Shown here in pieces: positions 18,818 through 27,499 of a stretch of 36,140 nucleotides of DNA (positions are counted from its first letter, which is position 1; each line of letters opens with the position of its first letter). The stretch covers positions 1-36,140 of the forward strand of contig NZ_FOZW01000026.1 of the NCBI RefSeq assembly GCF_900116195.1. Reading direction: 5' to 3'. The notes beneath the pieces are model-generated. The model was not told where the DNA came from. It worked only from the letters and a program-made list of their open reading frames with translations, and ran no database searches. The DNA comes from Alloyangia pacifica. GTDB lineage: Bacteria; Pseudomonadota; Alphaproteobacteria; Rhodobacterales; Rhodobacteraceae. The translations under genes were made by a program, and so were the position numbers.

Positions 18818-19732
18818 TCAGTATTCTCCGCCGCGTTGGGATTCTTGCCAGTCGTGGTAGCTCTGTTTTGAGTCTTTTACTTTCCACTCAACGCGACCAT
18901 TGCTGTTTCGATCCAGGACCACCGCCGAAGCAGCCGAGGGCGACGAGAAAGGGAACGGCTTTTCGAACCGGAGCTTTCCGTCATCGCTTTGCAGCAACAC
19001 CCCGTCATGGATGAGTTTGCGTTTCAGCGATCCGTAGCTTTGTTGAACGTACCCGGTGCCGGTCAACGCTTCAGACCCCTCCAGAACGATGAACTCTCCA
19101 TCCTCTTCGACGGCCTCTGCGCTCACCCCACTCTTGTGGCGTATCTCAAAACGAACTTCGCCCGAAGTGCGCACCTCGACGGGCTTATCCGTACGCCGAA
19201 CGGCCTGTGGCTGCGGTTTCAACATCTCAAGGCCAACCACTGGAAGGATCACCTTCAGATTTGCGAGGAATTGTTCCATGTTGGCCCGATCCGCTTCGGG
19301 CAGCCTTCGACGAGAAATCTCTGGATGCGTGCCGTTGTCCAGTCGAACCCGTTTCGCCGCTGAAGCGAGCTCTATGAGCCGTGCCTCGAGATATTCTGCG
19401 TGCCCTTTCGAAAGGTCATCGTCACTTGTCGTAACGGCTATCGCGGTTTCCCAGAATTCGCGTTTCAACGCACTCTGCTTAATGCGCTCAGAAACCGAAT
19501 TTCCGGAGCCAACATACGCACGGAGGCCCTCGCCGTCGGGATCCGGTCCAGTAAGAATGTAAACACCGGTACGGTCGACTTCATCTCGGCTCGTCAGTTC
19601 TGCGAAAGACGAGGCGCCGCTGAGAAAGACTATTCCTGTCCAGCCATGAATGCTTGCGCGTCGCAGCCCGCTGGGCTTGCCATCGACAAGAAACAACTGA
19701 ATTGTTCGACCGAAACTTTGCTCAGAACTCAT
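18818..19732 (-). CDS. GIY-YIG nuclease-domain protein with DUF4357
   Basis: A 304-residue protein with two parts. At residues 54-125 is a GIY-YIG nuclease fold: GVY (56-58), YVG (73-75), Arg83 in SERI and Glu116 in YLEARLIELA match the catalytic set. At about 220-298 is a DUF4357-type domain with SAVVLDRNSNGRVEWKV followed by SYHDWQ. This pairing is common in mobile-type genes, sometimes near restriction systems, but the exact job is unknown. Base composition is visibly lower in G+C than its neighbours, with more Ser, Lys and Asn codons, which suggests recent acquisition. No methylase or transposase is beside it. The ATG is at 19730-19732 with a weak AGAAG site. Confidence 0.85.
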   Translation of the reverse strand: MSSEQSFGRTIQLFLVDGKPSGLRRASIHGWTGIVFLSGASSFAELTSRDEVDRTGVYILTGPDPDGEGLRAYVGSGNSVSERIKQSALKREFWETAIAVTTSDDDLSKGHAEYLEARLIELASAAKRVRLDNGTHPEISRRRLPEADRANMEQFLANLKVILPVVGLEMLKPQPQAVRRTDKPVEVRTSGEVRFEIRHKSGVSAEAVEEDGEFIVLEGSEALTGTGYVQQSYGSLKRKLIHDGVLLQSDDGKLRFEKPFPFSSPSAASAVVLDRNSNGRVEWKVKDSKQSYHDWQESQRGGEY

Positions 19733-19881
19733 AAACTTCTATCTCTATACGCTGACCCTACGACTTTTAGCCCCTCTATCATCAATCCCGAAGGTCGCTC
19801 CACGTGATTGCCGATAGACCCATGTAAATATTTGCAAATCTCCCCTAAATTCGGAGCCCCAAGGAGGCGTACAACGTCAAG

Positions 19882-20580
19882 ATGTTCTCAATGCGCCTCC
19901 TCCTCGCCCTCCTGCTCCTCGCCCAACCCGCCGCGGCGCAGGACCTGCCGCCCCTCCCCCCGGAGGACCACGCGCAGTTCACCGCCATCGGCCGGGTCAA
20001 CACCCGCGGCTACAACCGGCGCGGCATGTGTTCGGGCACGCTCATCGCCCCCGCCCTCGTGCTCACTGCAGCGCATTGCGTGGCCGGGCCGGAGGGCGAT
20101 CCGGTGCGCCCCGAGCGGCTGCATTTCGTCGCCGGCTGGTTCGGCGGGGATTATGCCGATCACGCCGATGTCGCCTCCTACGAGGTGCACCCCGAGGCCT
20201 ATAGGGACCACCGGCTCGACATCGAGCACGACCTCGCCCTGCTCACCCTCACCCGCCCGCTCGACGTCGCGCCACTGACGCTGGGCAGCACCTCCGCCCC
20301 GCCCTTCGCGCTTGTCGGCTACCACGACCGGCGGCCCAACCGGCTCTCGGCGCGCTTCGACTGCGACGGCGCGCGCGACCATGCGCTGCTGCGCCTGTCG
20401 TGCCCCGTGCGGCACGGCAATTCCGGCGGGCCGGTGCTGGTGCAGGAGAGTGACGCCTCGGACGAACCGTGGCGCGTCATCGGCGTGGTCAGCGCCACCA
20501 ATGCGCGCAGCAGCCTTGCCGTGCCGGTCGATGAGTGGCTCCGGGCGCGTCTTACGCGCGGCTCCCCCTACACTCCCTGA
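19882..20580 (+). CDS. Secreted trypsin-like serine protease
   Basis: A 232-residue S1-family protease. A signal peptide spans about 1-19 (LLLALLLLAQPAAA then QD), so it is exported. The catalytic triad is His65 (LTAAHC), Asp117 (IEHDLAL) and Ser181 (RHGNSGGPVL). Paired cysteines at 50/66 and 161/174 look like disulfides. It is a compact single-domain form without PDZ, so it is not a DegP type. ATG 19882 has AAGGAGG about 15 bases upstream, a long spacing; ATG 19891 is possible but farther. Substrate unknown. serS follows 49 bases later on the same strand. Confidence 0.92.
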   Translation: MFSMRLLLALLLLAQPAAAQDLPPLPPEDHAQFTAIGRVNTRGYNRRGMCSGTLIAPALVLTAAHCVAGPEGDPVRPERLHFVAGWFGGDYADHADVASYEVHPEAYRDHRLDIEHDLALLTLTRPLDVAPLTLGSTSAPPFALVGYHDRRPNRLSARFDCDGARDHALLRLSCPVRHGNSGGPVLVQESDASDEPWRVIGVVSATNARSSLAVPVDEWLRARLTRGSPYTP

Positions 20581-20629
20581 GCGATTCAGGGCATAACCCG
20601 CGCGAGTCGCACATAAAGAGGACAGACCG

Positions 20630-21922
20630 ATGCACGACATCCGCGCCATTCGCGAAAACCCCGCCGCCTTCGACGCGGCGCTCTCGCGCCGGGGTGTGGA
20701 GAATGCCTCGGCCCCCGTGCTGGCGCTGGACGAGGAGCGCCGCGCCGCGATCCATGCCGCAGAGACCGCGCAGGCCGCTCAGAACGCCGCCTCCAAGGAC
20801 GTCGGCAAGGCCAAGGCCAGCGGCGACGAGGCCGAGTTCGAGCGCCTGCGCGCGCTGGTCGCCGAGAAGAAGGCCGAGGTCGCCGAGATGCAGACCAAGG
20901 CCAAGGAGCTCGACGCGCAGCTCACCGACATGCTGATGGGCATCCCCAACCTGCCCTTTGAGGACACGCCGGACGGCGCGGACGAGAATGACAACGTCGA
21001 GATCCGCCGCTGGGGCGAGCCGAAGAGCTTCGACTTCACTCCGAAGGAGCATTACGAGCTGCCCGCCGTGATCCCCGGCATGGACTTCGAGACCGCGGCC
21101 AAGCTCAGCGGTTCGCGCTTCGTGGTGCTCTCGGGCGCCGTGGCCCGCGTGCACCGGGCGCTGGCGCAGTTCATGCTCGACACCCATGTCGAGGAGAACG
21201 ACCTGTCGGAGACCTGGACCCCGGTGCTGGTGCTCGACGAGATGATGTATGGCACCGGCCAGCTGCCGAAGTTCGGCGAGGACAGCTACCAGACCCGCGA
21301 AGGCTGGTGGCTGGTGCCGACCGCCGAGGTGACGCTGACCAATATCGTCAATGGCGCAACGGTCGAGGAGAGCTACCTGCCGCGCCGTTACGTGGCGCAC
21401 ACCCAGTGCTTCCGCTCCGAGGCGGGCTCGGCAGGTCGCGACACCGCGGGCATGCTGCGCCAGCACCAGTTCGAGAAGGTCGAGATGGTCTCGATCACCC
21501 ATCCCGAGAAAAGCCGCGAAGAGCACGACCGGATGACGAAATGCGCCGAGGGCATCCTCGAGAAGCTCGGCTTGCCTTACCGCACCGTGGTGCTCTGCAC
21601 CGGCGACATTGGCTTCGGCGCGCGCCGGACGCATGATCTCGAGGTCTGGCTGCCCGGCCAGAACCAGTATCGCGAGATCAGCTCGGTCTCGGTCTGCGGC
21701 GATTTCCAGGCGCGGCGGATGAACGCCCGCTTCAAGCCCGGCGAAGGCGGCAAGCCGGAGTTCGTGCACACGCTGAACGGCTCGGGCCTCGCCGTCGGGC
21801 GCTGCCTGATCGCGGTGCTGGAGAACGGCCAGCAAGAGGACGGCTCGGTCGATCTGCCCGAGGCGCTGCATCCGTGGCTGCGCGGCAAGACCCGCATCGC
21901 CGCCGACGGCACGCTGGTCTGA
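20630..21922 (+). CDS. serS: Seryl-tRNA synthetase
   Basis: A 430-residue class II synthetase that charges tRNA-Ser. The N-terminal long coiled-coil arm (about 30-110, rich in Ala, Lys, Glu) binds the tRNA variable arm. Motif 2 is in [20 protein letters not shown], with FEKVEM after it, and motif 3 in [26 protein letters not shown] binds serine. The length is standard. ATG 20630 follows GAGGACAGACCG. Confidence 0.98.
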   Translation: MHDIRAIRENPAAFDAALSRRGVENASAPVLALDEERRAAIHAAETAQAAQNAASKDVGKAKASGDEAEFERLRALVAEKKAEVAEMQTKAKELDAQLTDMLMGIPNLPFEDTPDGADENDNVEIRRWGEPKSFDFTPKEHYELPAVIPGMDFETAAKLSGSRFVVLSGAVARVHRALAQFMLDTHVEENDLSETWTPVLVLDEMMYGTGQLPKFGEDSYQTREGWWLVPTAEVTLTNIVNGATVEESYLPRRYVAHTQCFRSEAGSAGRDTAGMLRQHQFEKVEMVSITHPEKSREEHDRMTKCAEGILEKLGLPYRTVVLCTGDIGFGARRTHDLEVWLPGQNQYREISSVSVCGDFQARRMNARFKPGEGGKPEFVHTLNGSGLAVGRCLIAVLENGQQEDGSVDLPEALHPWLRGKTRIAADGTLV

Positions 21923-21937
21923 GGGGGCGGGTCCGAG

Positions 21938-22639
21938 ATGATCTGGGTCCGGCCGCTCCTGCTGTTTCTCGCGGCGATCGCCTTCGCGGCCTCGCCGCTG
22001 GTGTTCCCCGGTTTCACCGGGTTCGCGCCGGACGCCTTCCCGGTCCCGCAGGTCGACCCGCCGGTGCAACCGGCAGGCTACGCCTTCGCGATCTGGGGGC
22101 TGATCTACCTCTGGCTTATCGCCGGCACCGGCTTCGGCCTCTTCCGCCGCTCGGATGACTACGACTGGATGGACCATCGCGACCCGCTGCTGGTCAGCCT
22201 CGCGGTGGGCATCTTCTGGCTGCCGGTGGCGCAGGTCTCGCCGATTGCCGCCACCGCGATGATCTGGGTTATGCTGGTGACCGCCCTTCTGGCGTTGTTC
22301 CGTGCCGGCGACATGGATCGCTGGTGGCAAATCGCCCCCATCGCGATTTACGCGGGTTGGCTGACAGCGGCCTCCTGCGTGTCCATCGGCCTGCTGCTGG
22401 CAGGCTATGGGCTGCTGCCCGAGACTCCCGCTGCGCTGGCCGCGCTGGCACTCGCGCTGACGCTCTCAGTGGTGGCGCAATACCGGCTGCACCGCGCGCC
22501 GCTCTACGGCATCACGGTGATCTGGGCGCTGGTGGCGGTGATCGTCGCCAACGCCAGCCCGCTCAACTTCGCGGTCGCGGGCCTCGCCGCGGCGGGCATT
22601 TTCGCCATTCTTGCGCTGCGCGGCACCGACACCGAATAG
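21938..22639 (+). CDS. TspO/MBR-like (tryptophan-rich sensory protein-like) membrane protein
   Basis: A 233-residue protein with about seven membrane segments. PAGYAFAIWGLIYLWLIAGT resembles the first conserved block of TspO/MBR-related proteins, and later RWWQIAPIAIYAGWLTAAS fits annotated tryptophan-rich sensory proteins of Rhodobacterales. Classic TspO has five segments and about 160 residues, so this is a longer relative and porphyrin binding is not assured. It starts 15 bases after serS and is probably co-transcribed with it. A large inverted repeat follows about 55 bases after its stop. Confidence 0.65.
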   Translation: MIWVRPLLLFLAAIAFAASPLVFPGFTGFAPDAFPVPQVDPPVQPAGYAFAIWGLIYLWLIAGTGFGLFRRSDDYDWMDHRDPLLVSLAVGIFWLPVAQVSPIAATAMIWVMLVTALLALFRAGDMDRWWQIAPIAIYAGWLTAASCVSIGLLLAGYGLLPETPAALAALALALTLSVVAQYRLHRAPLYGITVIWALVAVIVANASPLNFAVAGLAAAGIFAILALRGTDTE

Positions 22640-22693
22640 CACGCTATTCTCCGGCACCAGCACCCGGCCTCGCTGCCGGACCGCCTCCGGCGG

Positions 22694-22761
22694 GCGTATT
22701 TGAAAAGAGAAGAAGCAGGGGATGGCGCACCGTTCCCTGCTTCTTCTCTTTTCAAATACGC
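22694..22761. repeat. 27-bp perfect inverted repeat, head-to-head pair of a dispersed motif
   Basis: The 27-base arm at 22694-22720 (beginning GCGTATTTGAAAAGAGAAG) is exactly complementary to 22735-22761, with a 14-base loop. A near-identical single copy lies at 25047-25071, and degenerate relatives occur near 12033-12050 and 13527-13546. It may act as a strong bidirectional transcription end for the TspO-like gene, or be a mobile palindromic repeat. Confidence 0.8.
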
Positions 22762-22904
22762 AGTTCCCCGCAAATGCCAATTAAGAACGTCATGCGGACA
22801 ATATTCCCATAACTTCCCACATTATCGCGACAGTCTGTCTCCGCTATCTCTGGCGCATCAGACAAGACGCCGCACGGCGCGGCGCCCGAAACCGGAGAGT
22901 TACA

Positions 22905-23327
22905 ATGACCAACGTCCTGCAATCGGTGGGCTTCGGCTCCGCCACCTCGATCGCCTTCGCCGCCCTCATCCTGCGCCTCAGCCTCGGCGCCCTCTTCCTC
23001 GCCCACGCCTGGCTGAAAATCTATGTCTTCACCCCTGCCGGCGCGGCGCAATACTTCAGCTCGCTCGGCGTGCCGGGCTTCATGGCCTATCTCACCATCG
23101 CTGCCGAGGTACTCGGCGGGCTGGCGCTGATCCTCGGTGTCCAGACCAGCCTCGTGTCGCTGCTGCTGATCCCGGTACTGCTGGGTGCCGCGATCCTCGC
23201 CCACGGGCCGAACGGCTTCTGGTTCACCAACGAGGGCGGCGGCTGGGAATACCCCGCCTTCTGGGCGCTGGCACTCCTGGTGCAATCGCTGCTCGGCGGC
23301 GGTCTGCTGGCCATCACCAGAGGCTGA
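22905..23327 (+). CDS. DoxX family membrane protein
   Basis: A 140-residue protein with four membrane segments of the DoxX family. LRLSLGALFLAHAWLKI starts the domain, AAEVLGGLALILG follows, and HGPNGFWFTNEGGGWEY near the C-terminus is typical of the YphA/DoxX-like branch. Members are inner-membrane proteins linked to quinone or redox stress in some species; the function here is not settled. ATG 22905 follows GGAGAGTTACA. A bidirectional terminator ends this unit and faces der. Confidence 0.88.
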   Translation: MTNVLQSVGFGSATSIAFAALILRLSLGALFLAHAWLKIYVFTPAGAAQYFSSLGVPGFMAYLTIAAEVLGGLALILGVQTSLVSLLLIPVLLGAAILAHGPNGFWFTNEGGGWEYPAFWALALLVQSLLGGGLLAITRG

Positions 23328-23344
23328 GCCCCGTCCCACGAACG

Positions 23345-23380
23345 AAAAAAGCGCCGGAGCCCATGCTCCGGCGCTTTTCC
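23345..23380. terminator. Bidirectional terminator between doxX-family gene and der
   Basis: GCGCCGGAGC-CCAT-GCTCCGGCGC is a 10-bp stem, preceded by AAAAAA and followed by TTTT. It lies between two convergent genes and can end transcripts from both sides. Confidence 0.93.
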
Positions 23381-23398
23381 TGTTTCTGGCGCTTCGGC

Positions 23399-24880
23399 TC
23401 AGCCCTTCTGCTTGGGCAGCTTGCCGAGGTGCTTTTTGAGCGCGCCGGCATTCTTTTCCCGCTTGCCCTTGTAGGGGTTCTTGTCGCCCTGCCCGCGCAG
23501 CGTCAGGCGGATCGGCGTGCCGGGCATGTCGAAGGCCTCGCGCAGCCCGTTGACCAGGTAGCGCGTGTAGCTGTCGGGCATGTCCTGCGGGCGCGAACAC
23601 ATCACCACGAATCCCGGCGGGCGGGTCTTCGCCTGGGTCATGTAGCGCAGCTTGATGCGGCGGCCCTGCGGCGCGGGCGGCGGGTGGCTGGAAACCATGC
23701 CCTCGAGCCAGCGGTTGAGCTGGCCGGTCGAGACGCGGCGGTTCCAGGTGGTCCAAGCCTTCATGATGGCCGCATTCAGGCGATCAAGCCCGCGGCCCGT
23801 CTTGGCCGAAACGGTCACCAGCGGCGCGCCGCGCAGCTGCGGCAACAGCCGGTCGAAGGCCTCCTTGAGGTCGCGCAGCTTTTCCTGCTTGTGCTCCTCG
23901 ACGTCCCACTTGTTGACCGCCACGACCACCGCCCGGCCCTCGCGCTCGGCGAGGTCGGCGATGCGCAGGTCCTGTTGCTCGAAGGGGATGGCGGCATCGA
24001 GAAGCACCACCACGACCTCCGCGAACTTGACGGCGCGCAGACCATCGGAAACCGAGAGCTTCTCGAGCTTTTCCTGCACCTTGGCGCGCTTGCGCATGCC
24101 GGCAGTGTCGAAGATCCGCATCGGCACGCCGTCCCAGTCCAGCCGGACCGAAATGGCATCGCGGGTGATCCCGGCTTCGGGGCCGGTCAGCAGCCTGTCC
24201 TCGCCGAGGATCTTGTTGATCAGCGTCGACTTGCCGGCGTTGGGGCGGCCCACCACGGCGATCTGCAGCGGCTTTCCGGCGGTCGGCATGACCAGCTTGG
24301 CCTCGCCGTCCTCGTCATCGCCGAACTCCTCGTCGTCCAGCTCGAGCTCGGTCTCGGGCGCCTCCTCGGCGGCGCGCTCGGCGAAGGCATCGGCGAGCGG
24401 CATCAGCGCGCTGTAGAGGTCGGGAAGCCCCTCGCCGTGCTCGGCCGAAAGCCGGATCGGCTCACCGAGGCCGAGGCTATAAGCTTCGATCACACCAGCG
24501 TCCGCGGCAGAGCCCTCGCCCTTGTTGGCAGCAAGGATCACATGGGCCGAGCGCTTGCGCAGGATATCGGCGAAGATCTCGTCTGTGGGGGTCACGCCGA
24601 CGCGGGCGTCGATCATGAAGAGGCAGACGTCGGCCATGTCAACCGCACGCTCGGTGAGCTTGCGCATGCGGCCCTGCAGCGACTCGTCCGTCGCTTCTTC
24701 GAGCCCCGCGGTATCGATCACCGTGAATCGCAGGTCACCCAGCTTGCCCTCGCCCTCGCGCAGATCGCGCGTGACGCCGGGCTGGTCGTCGACCAGCGCC
24801 AGCCGCTTGCCGACCAGACGGTTGAACAGGGTGGACTTGCCAACGTTGGGGCGGCCGACGATGGCGAGGGAGAATGTCAT
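23399..24880 (-). CDS. der: Ribosome biogenesis GTPase Der (EngA)
   Basis: A 493-residue tandem GTPase needed for 50S subunit assembly. The first G domain has GRPNVGKST (9-17) and DTAGL (56-60); the second has GRPNAGKST (211-219), DTAGM (258-262) and NKWD. A KH-like domain and a basic tail ([13 protein letters not shown]) end the protein. Between the G domains lies an unusually acidic linker (about 172-195, mostly Glu and Asp), a usual feature of alphaproteobacterial Der. The ATG at 24878-24880 opens [16 protein letters not shown] lies upstream. It stands alone. Confidence 0.97.
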   Translation of the reverse strand: MTFSLAIVGRPNVGKSTLFNRLVGKRLALVDDQPGVTRDLREGEGKLGDLRFTVIDTAGLEEATDESLQGRMRKLTERAVDMADVCLFMIDARVGVTPTDEIFADILRKRSAHVILAANKGEGSAADAGVIEAYSLGLGEPIRLSAEHGEGLPDLYSALMPLADAFAERAAEEAPETELELDDEEFGDDEDGEAKLVMPTAGKPLQIAVVGRPNAGKSTLINKILGEDRLLTGPEAGITRDAISVRLDWDGVPMRIFDTAGMRKRAKVQEKLEKLSVSDGLRAVKFAEVVVVLLDAAIPFEQQDLRIADLAEREGRAVVVAVNKWDVEEHKQEKLRDLKEAFDRLLPQLRGAPLVTVSAKTGRGLDRLNAAIMKAWTTWNRRVSTGQLNRWLEGMVSSHPPPAPQGRRIKLRYMTQAKTRPPGFVVMCSRPQDMPDSYTRYLVNGLREAFDMPGTPIRLTLRGQGDKNPYKGKREKNAGALKKHLGKLPKQKG

Positions 24881-25046
24881 GGCACGCACCTCTTGCGGAT
24901 TCAAACCCCGCCTTTAGCGCAAAGCGCGGGCGGGAGAAAGGGATCTCGGACGCCATGTTACAGGGGCGCGCCAAATGGGGGCTCTGCCCGCGCCCTTCGG
25001 GCGCCCGCGGGATATCTGGGTCTGGACGAAGAGGCGGGTGGCCGGC

Positions 25047-25071
25047 GGCTTCTTCTCTTTGCAAATACGCC
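25047..25071. repeat. Single copy of the dispersed downstream motif
   Basis: GCTTCTTCTCTTTGCAAATA followed by CGCC differs from one arm of the 22694-22761 inverted repeat at a single base over 23. It lies 65-90 bases beyond the stop codon of the aldehyde dehydrogenase gene. It has no partner arm here. Confidence 0.7.
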
Positions 25072-25136
25072 TGGCGGCACGCAGACGCCCGCGCCGCCGG
25101 TGGGGCAGCGCGGGCGCGTTTCGGTTGCCGGGCGGT

Positions 25137-26663
25137 TTACTTCAGATCGCCGGGCAGCAGCGCGTCGGGCAGGTTCTGGTAGCTCACCGGGCGCAGGAAG
25201 CGGCGGATCGACAGCGTGCCGACCGAGGTGGCGCCGAAGTTGGTCGAGGCCGGGTAAGGCCCGCCGTGCACCATCGCGTCGCAGACCTCGACGCCGGTCG
25301 GGAAGCCGTTGACCAGCAGTCGGCCGGCCTTGCGTTCGAGCACCGGCACCAGGCGCTGCGCGAGGCCCGTGTCGCCTTCGTCCATGTGGATCGTGGCCGT
25401 GAGCTGGCCCTCGAAGCCGCGGGCGAGCTCTTCCATCTCGTCCGCGCCGGAGACCCGCACCACGAGCCCGAGCGGGCCGAAGACCTCCTCGCCAAGTGCA
25501 TGATCCTGCAGGTAATTCGCCGCGTCGGTCTCGAAGAGGTTGGGCAGCGCGCTGCGGCCCTCGCTGTCGGTGGTCAGCACCGGTTTCACCGCATTGCGGC
25601 CGTCAAAGCGCGATTTACCATCTTTATACGCCTGCGCGATACCATCGGTGAGCATGCATTGGGCGGACGCGCCCTTCAGCGCCTCGGCGGCGGCGGCGAC
25701 AAAGGCGTCGCCCGCCGGGCCCGTCTCCACCACGGCGATGCCGGGGTTGGTGCAGAACTGGCCGGCACCCATGGTCAGGGAGCCTGCCCAGCCGGTGCCG
25801 ATCTCGGCGCCGCGCGCCTTCATGGCTTCGGGAAGGAGGAACATCGGATTCACCGAGCCCAGCTCGCCGAAGAAGGGGATCGGCACCTCGCGCTGCGCGC
25901 AGAGGTCAAACAGCGCCCGGCCGCCACCAAGCGAGCCGGTGAAGCCCACGGCGTTGATCAGCGGGTGCTGCACCAGCGCCTGGCCGACGTCGCGTTTGCC
26001 GCCCTGCACGAGGGAGAAGACACCCTTGGGCATGCCGGTCTTTTCGATCGCGGCGAGGATCGCCTCGGCGACGATCTCGCCGGTGCCGGGATGGGCGCCG
26101 TGGCCCTTGACCACCACCGGGCAGCCGGCGGCCAGCGCTGCGGCGGTGTCACCGCCGGCGGTGGAAAAGGCGAGCGGGAAGTTGGAGGCGCCGAAGACCG
26201 CGACCGGGCCGATCGGGCGCATCACCAGCTTGATGTCGGGGCGCGGCAGCGGCTGGCGGTCGGGCAGCGCTTCGTCGTGGCGGCGGTCGAGGTAGTCACC
26301 CTTGAGGATGTGGCTGGCAAAGAGCCGCAGCTGGCCGGTGGTGCGGCCGCGCTCGCCCTGCAGGCGGCCTTCGGGCAGGCCGGTTTCCTGCGTGCCGATC
26401 TCGGTGATCGCCTCGGCGCGGGCCTCAATCTCGTCGGCGATGGCATTCAGGAACTCGGCGCGGGCTTCGCGGGTGGTGTAGCCATAGGTCCAGAAGGCCT
26501 CTTCGGCGGCCTTGCAGGCCTGATCGACCAGCGCCGGGGTGCCGACCGAGAACTCGTGGCTCGGCCCATGCGCCGGCTCGGAGGCGAAGGTGGTCTCGCC
26601 GGCCACCCAGGCGCCCGCGATCAGATGTTTGCCGTGCGGGGTGAAGACGGATTTGTCGAGCAT
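25137..26663 (-). CDS. NADP-dependent aldehyde dehydrogenase, alpha-ketoglutaric semialdehyde dehydrogenase-like
   Basis: A 508-residue aldehyde dehydrogenase. Catalytic Glu267 is in FFGELGSVNP and Cys304 in GAGQFCTNPG; GASNFPLAFSTAGGDTAAAL binds the cofactor. The FGELGS and GQFCTNPG forms, the length and the C-terminal PASTNFGATSVGTLSIRRFLRPV match the 2,5-dioxovalerate (alpha-ketoglutaric semialdehyde) dehydrogenases that end sugar-acid or hydroxyproline breakdown. The substrate is inferred from family only. The ATG at 26661-26663 has AAAGGA upstream; the same frame stays open to 27098, but that part is low-complexity. A GntR-type palindrome 55 bases upstream fits control by a sugar-acid regulator. 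No other pathway gene is adjacent. Confidence 0.88.
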   Translation of the reverse strand: MLDKSVFTPHGKHLIAGAWVAGETTFASEPAHGPSHEFSVGTPALVDQACKAAEEAFWTYGYTTREARAEFLNAIADEIEARAEAITEIGTQETGLPEGRLQGERGRTTGQLRLFASHILKGDYLDRRHDEALPDRQPLPRPDIKLVMRPIGPVAVFGASNFPLAFSTAGGDTAAALAAGCPVVVKGHGAHPGTGEIVAEAILAAIEKTGMPKGVFSLVQGGKRDVGQALVQHPLINAVGFTGSLGGGRALFDLCAQREVPIPFFGELGSVNPMFLLPEAMKARGAEIGTGWAGSLTMGAGQFCTNPGIAVVETGPAGDAFVAAAAEALKGASAQCMLTDGIAQAYKDGKSRFDGRNAVKPVLTTDSEGRSALPNLFETDAANYLQDHALGEEVFGPLGLVVRVSGADEMEELARGFEGQLTATIHMDEGDTGLAQRLVPVLERKAGRLLVNGFPTGVEVCDAMVHGGPYPASTNFGATSVGTLSIRRFLRPVSYQNLPDALLPGDLK

Positions 26664-26718
26664 CGGGATGTCCTTTGTGCTGTCGTCGCCCGGGTCGGGC
26701 TCGGCTTGGATTCGGAAA

Positions 26719-26728
26719 TGGTATACCA
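26719..26728. promoter_or_regulatory. GntR-type operator-like palindrome
   Basis: TGGTATACCA is a perfect 10-bp palindrome 56-65 bases before the aldehyde dehydrogenase start, where an operator would overlap the promoter. The sequence matches the core recognised by several GntR/FadR-subfamily regulators of hexuronate and sugar-acid catabolism (UxuR/ExuR-like). No gntR gene is in the window. Confidence 0.5.
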
Positions 26729-27157
26729 GCAATGGGCCGCCAGACGTCAAGCGCGGCTTCCCGCAACACCTCCGGAAAGCTTCAGGGGTTCGCGAATGCC
26801 ACCGCCTTCCCTCGCGGCATGGACGACGGAGTGCTTCGCTCAGACGGTTTCGGGCGGCTCTGGATGAGGCGCGGAATGTCTCTCGAGGGGCCAAGCGAAA
26901 CCCATGGGGTTCAACGACTCTGCTCCGGCGCAACGCCCCGCGAGGGTCCAAGATGGGCCACGGTTGTAGTGGCCCGGGGGCTCGTGAGCCGAAATGGCCC
27001 GCGCAACAGGCAGCGCAACGCAACGGGACGCTGATACGCTGCGCCCGTGCTCTTGGCTGCACCTTTGTAAGCTCGTTTCCGCGAGCGTTCCGCGACAAGT
27101 ATGAACTCCGGAAGGTAGCTCGCCGACCGGGAGAGCGCGGGAAATCCCCGCCAAAAC
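26729..27157. other. Gene-free stretch upstream of the aldehyde dehydrogenase
   Basis: About 430 bases between the operator-like palindrome and a terminator. Frames are open on both strands but lack ribosome binding sites and family resemblance. I see nothing supportable here. Confidence 0.45.
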
Positions 27158-27192
27158 AAGGGCGCGGCCCCTGCTTCCGGAGCCGCGCCCTT
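27153..27192 (-). terminator. Rho-independent terminator downstream of the 34-residue peptide gene
   Basis: On the minus strand AAGGGCGCGGC (27192-27182) pairs with GCCGCGCCCTT (27168-27158) over 11 bp, followed by GTTTTGG. It lies about 135 bases beyond the stop codon of the short membrane-peptide gene, with a tandem repeat in between. Confidence 0.75.
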
Positions 27193-27203
27193 GGTCACGC
27201 ATC

Positions 27204-27246
27204 AAAAACGCAGGCAACGCCCCCCCAAAAAACGCAGGCAACGCCC
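27204..27246. repeat. 24-base-period tandem repeat
   Basis: AAAAACGCAGGCAACGCCC occurs at 27204-27222 and 27228-27246, identical over 19 bases; a degenerate third unit (AAACGCGGGCAAAA) follows at 27247-27260. It lies in the 3' untranslated stretch of the short peptide gene. Confidence 0.8.
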
Positions 27247-27326
27247 AAACGCGGGCAAAACCCTGCTGGATTCCGGGACAGGGCCGACGTGTCGGCCGAT
27301 GTCTTGGCCGGATCGGGTCGCTCTGG

Positions 27327-27431
27327 CTAGCGCGAGTTCCTATCCTCCCCCTCCGAGTCTGTGAGAGCGAGGATAAGGATCGCGATGACGATGAGAGCGG
27401 CCAATCCGACGATAAAGATATCGATGGTCAT
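27327..27431 (-). CDS. 34-residue single-pass membrane peptide, probable GSR target
   Basis: A very short gene: residues 4-23 are a hydrophobic helix (DIFIVGLAALIVIAILILAL), followed by a charged tail TDSEGEDRNSR. The start ATG (27429-27431) has AAGGAG 7 bases upstream, among the best ribosome binding sites in the window. A perfect EcfG-type promoter (GGAAC-N16-CGTT) ends 44 bases upstream of the start codon. These two signals make translation likely despite the size. It is divergent from the PRC-barrel gene. No family is recognised; similar small hydrophobic peptides are common in stress regulons. Confidence 0.65.
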   Translation of the reverse strand: MTIDIFIVGLAALIVIAILILALTDSEGEDRNSR

Positions 27432-27474
27432 GGCAGTCTCCTTAAGTGCTTGCTCCTTAAGTGCTTGGGGTTTG

Positions 27475-27499
27475 AACGCGGCAGCGCAGCAGCGGTTCC
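27475..27499 (-). promoter_or_regulatory. EcfG-type (general stress response) promoter of the 34-residue peptide gene
   Basis: Minus strand: GGAAC (27499-27495), a 16-base spacer, then CGTT (27478-27475). This is an exact match to the alphaproteobacterial EcfG consensus GGAAC-N16/17-CGTT. The ecfG gene itself lies 4.4 kb away in this window. Confidence 0.75.

Noticed and set aside
26664..27098. N-terminal extension of the aldehyde dehydrogenase to 653 residues
   Set aside because: The added part has no domain likeness, crosses the operator-like palindrome, and a good ribosome site supports the ATG at 26663.
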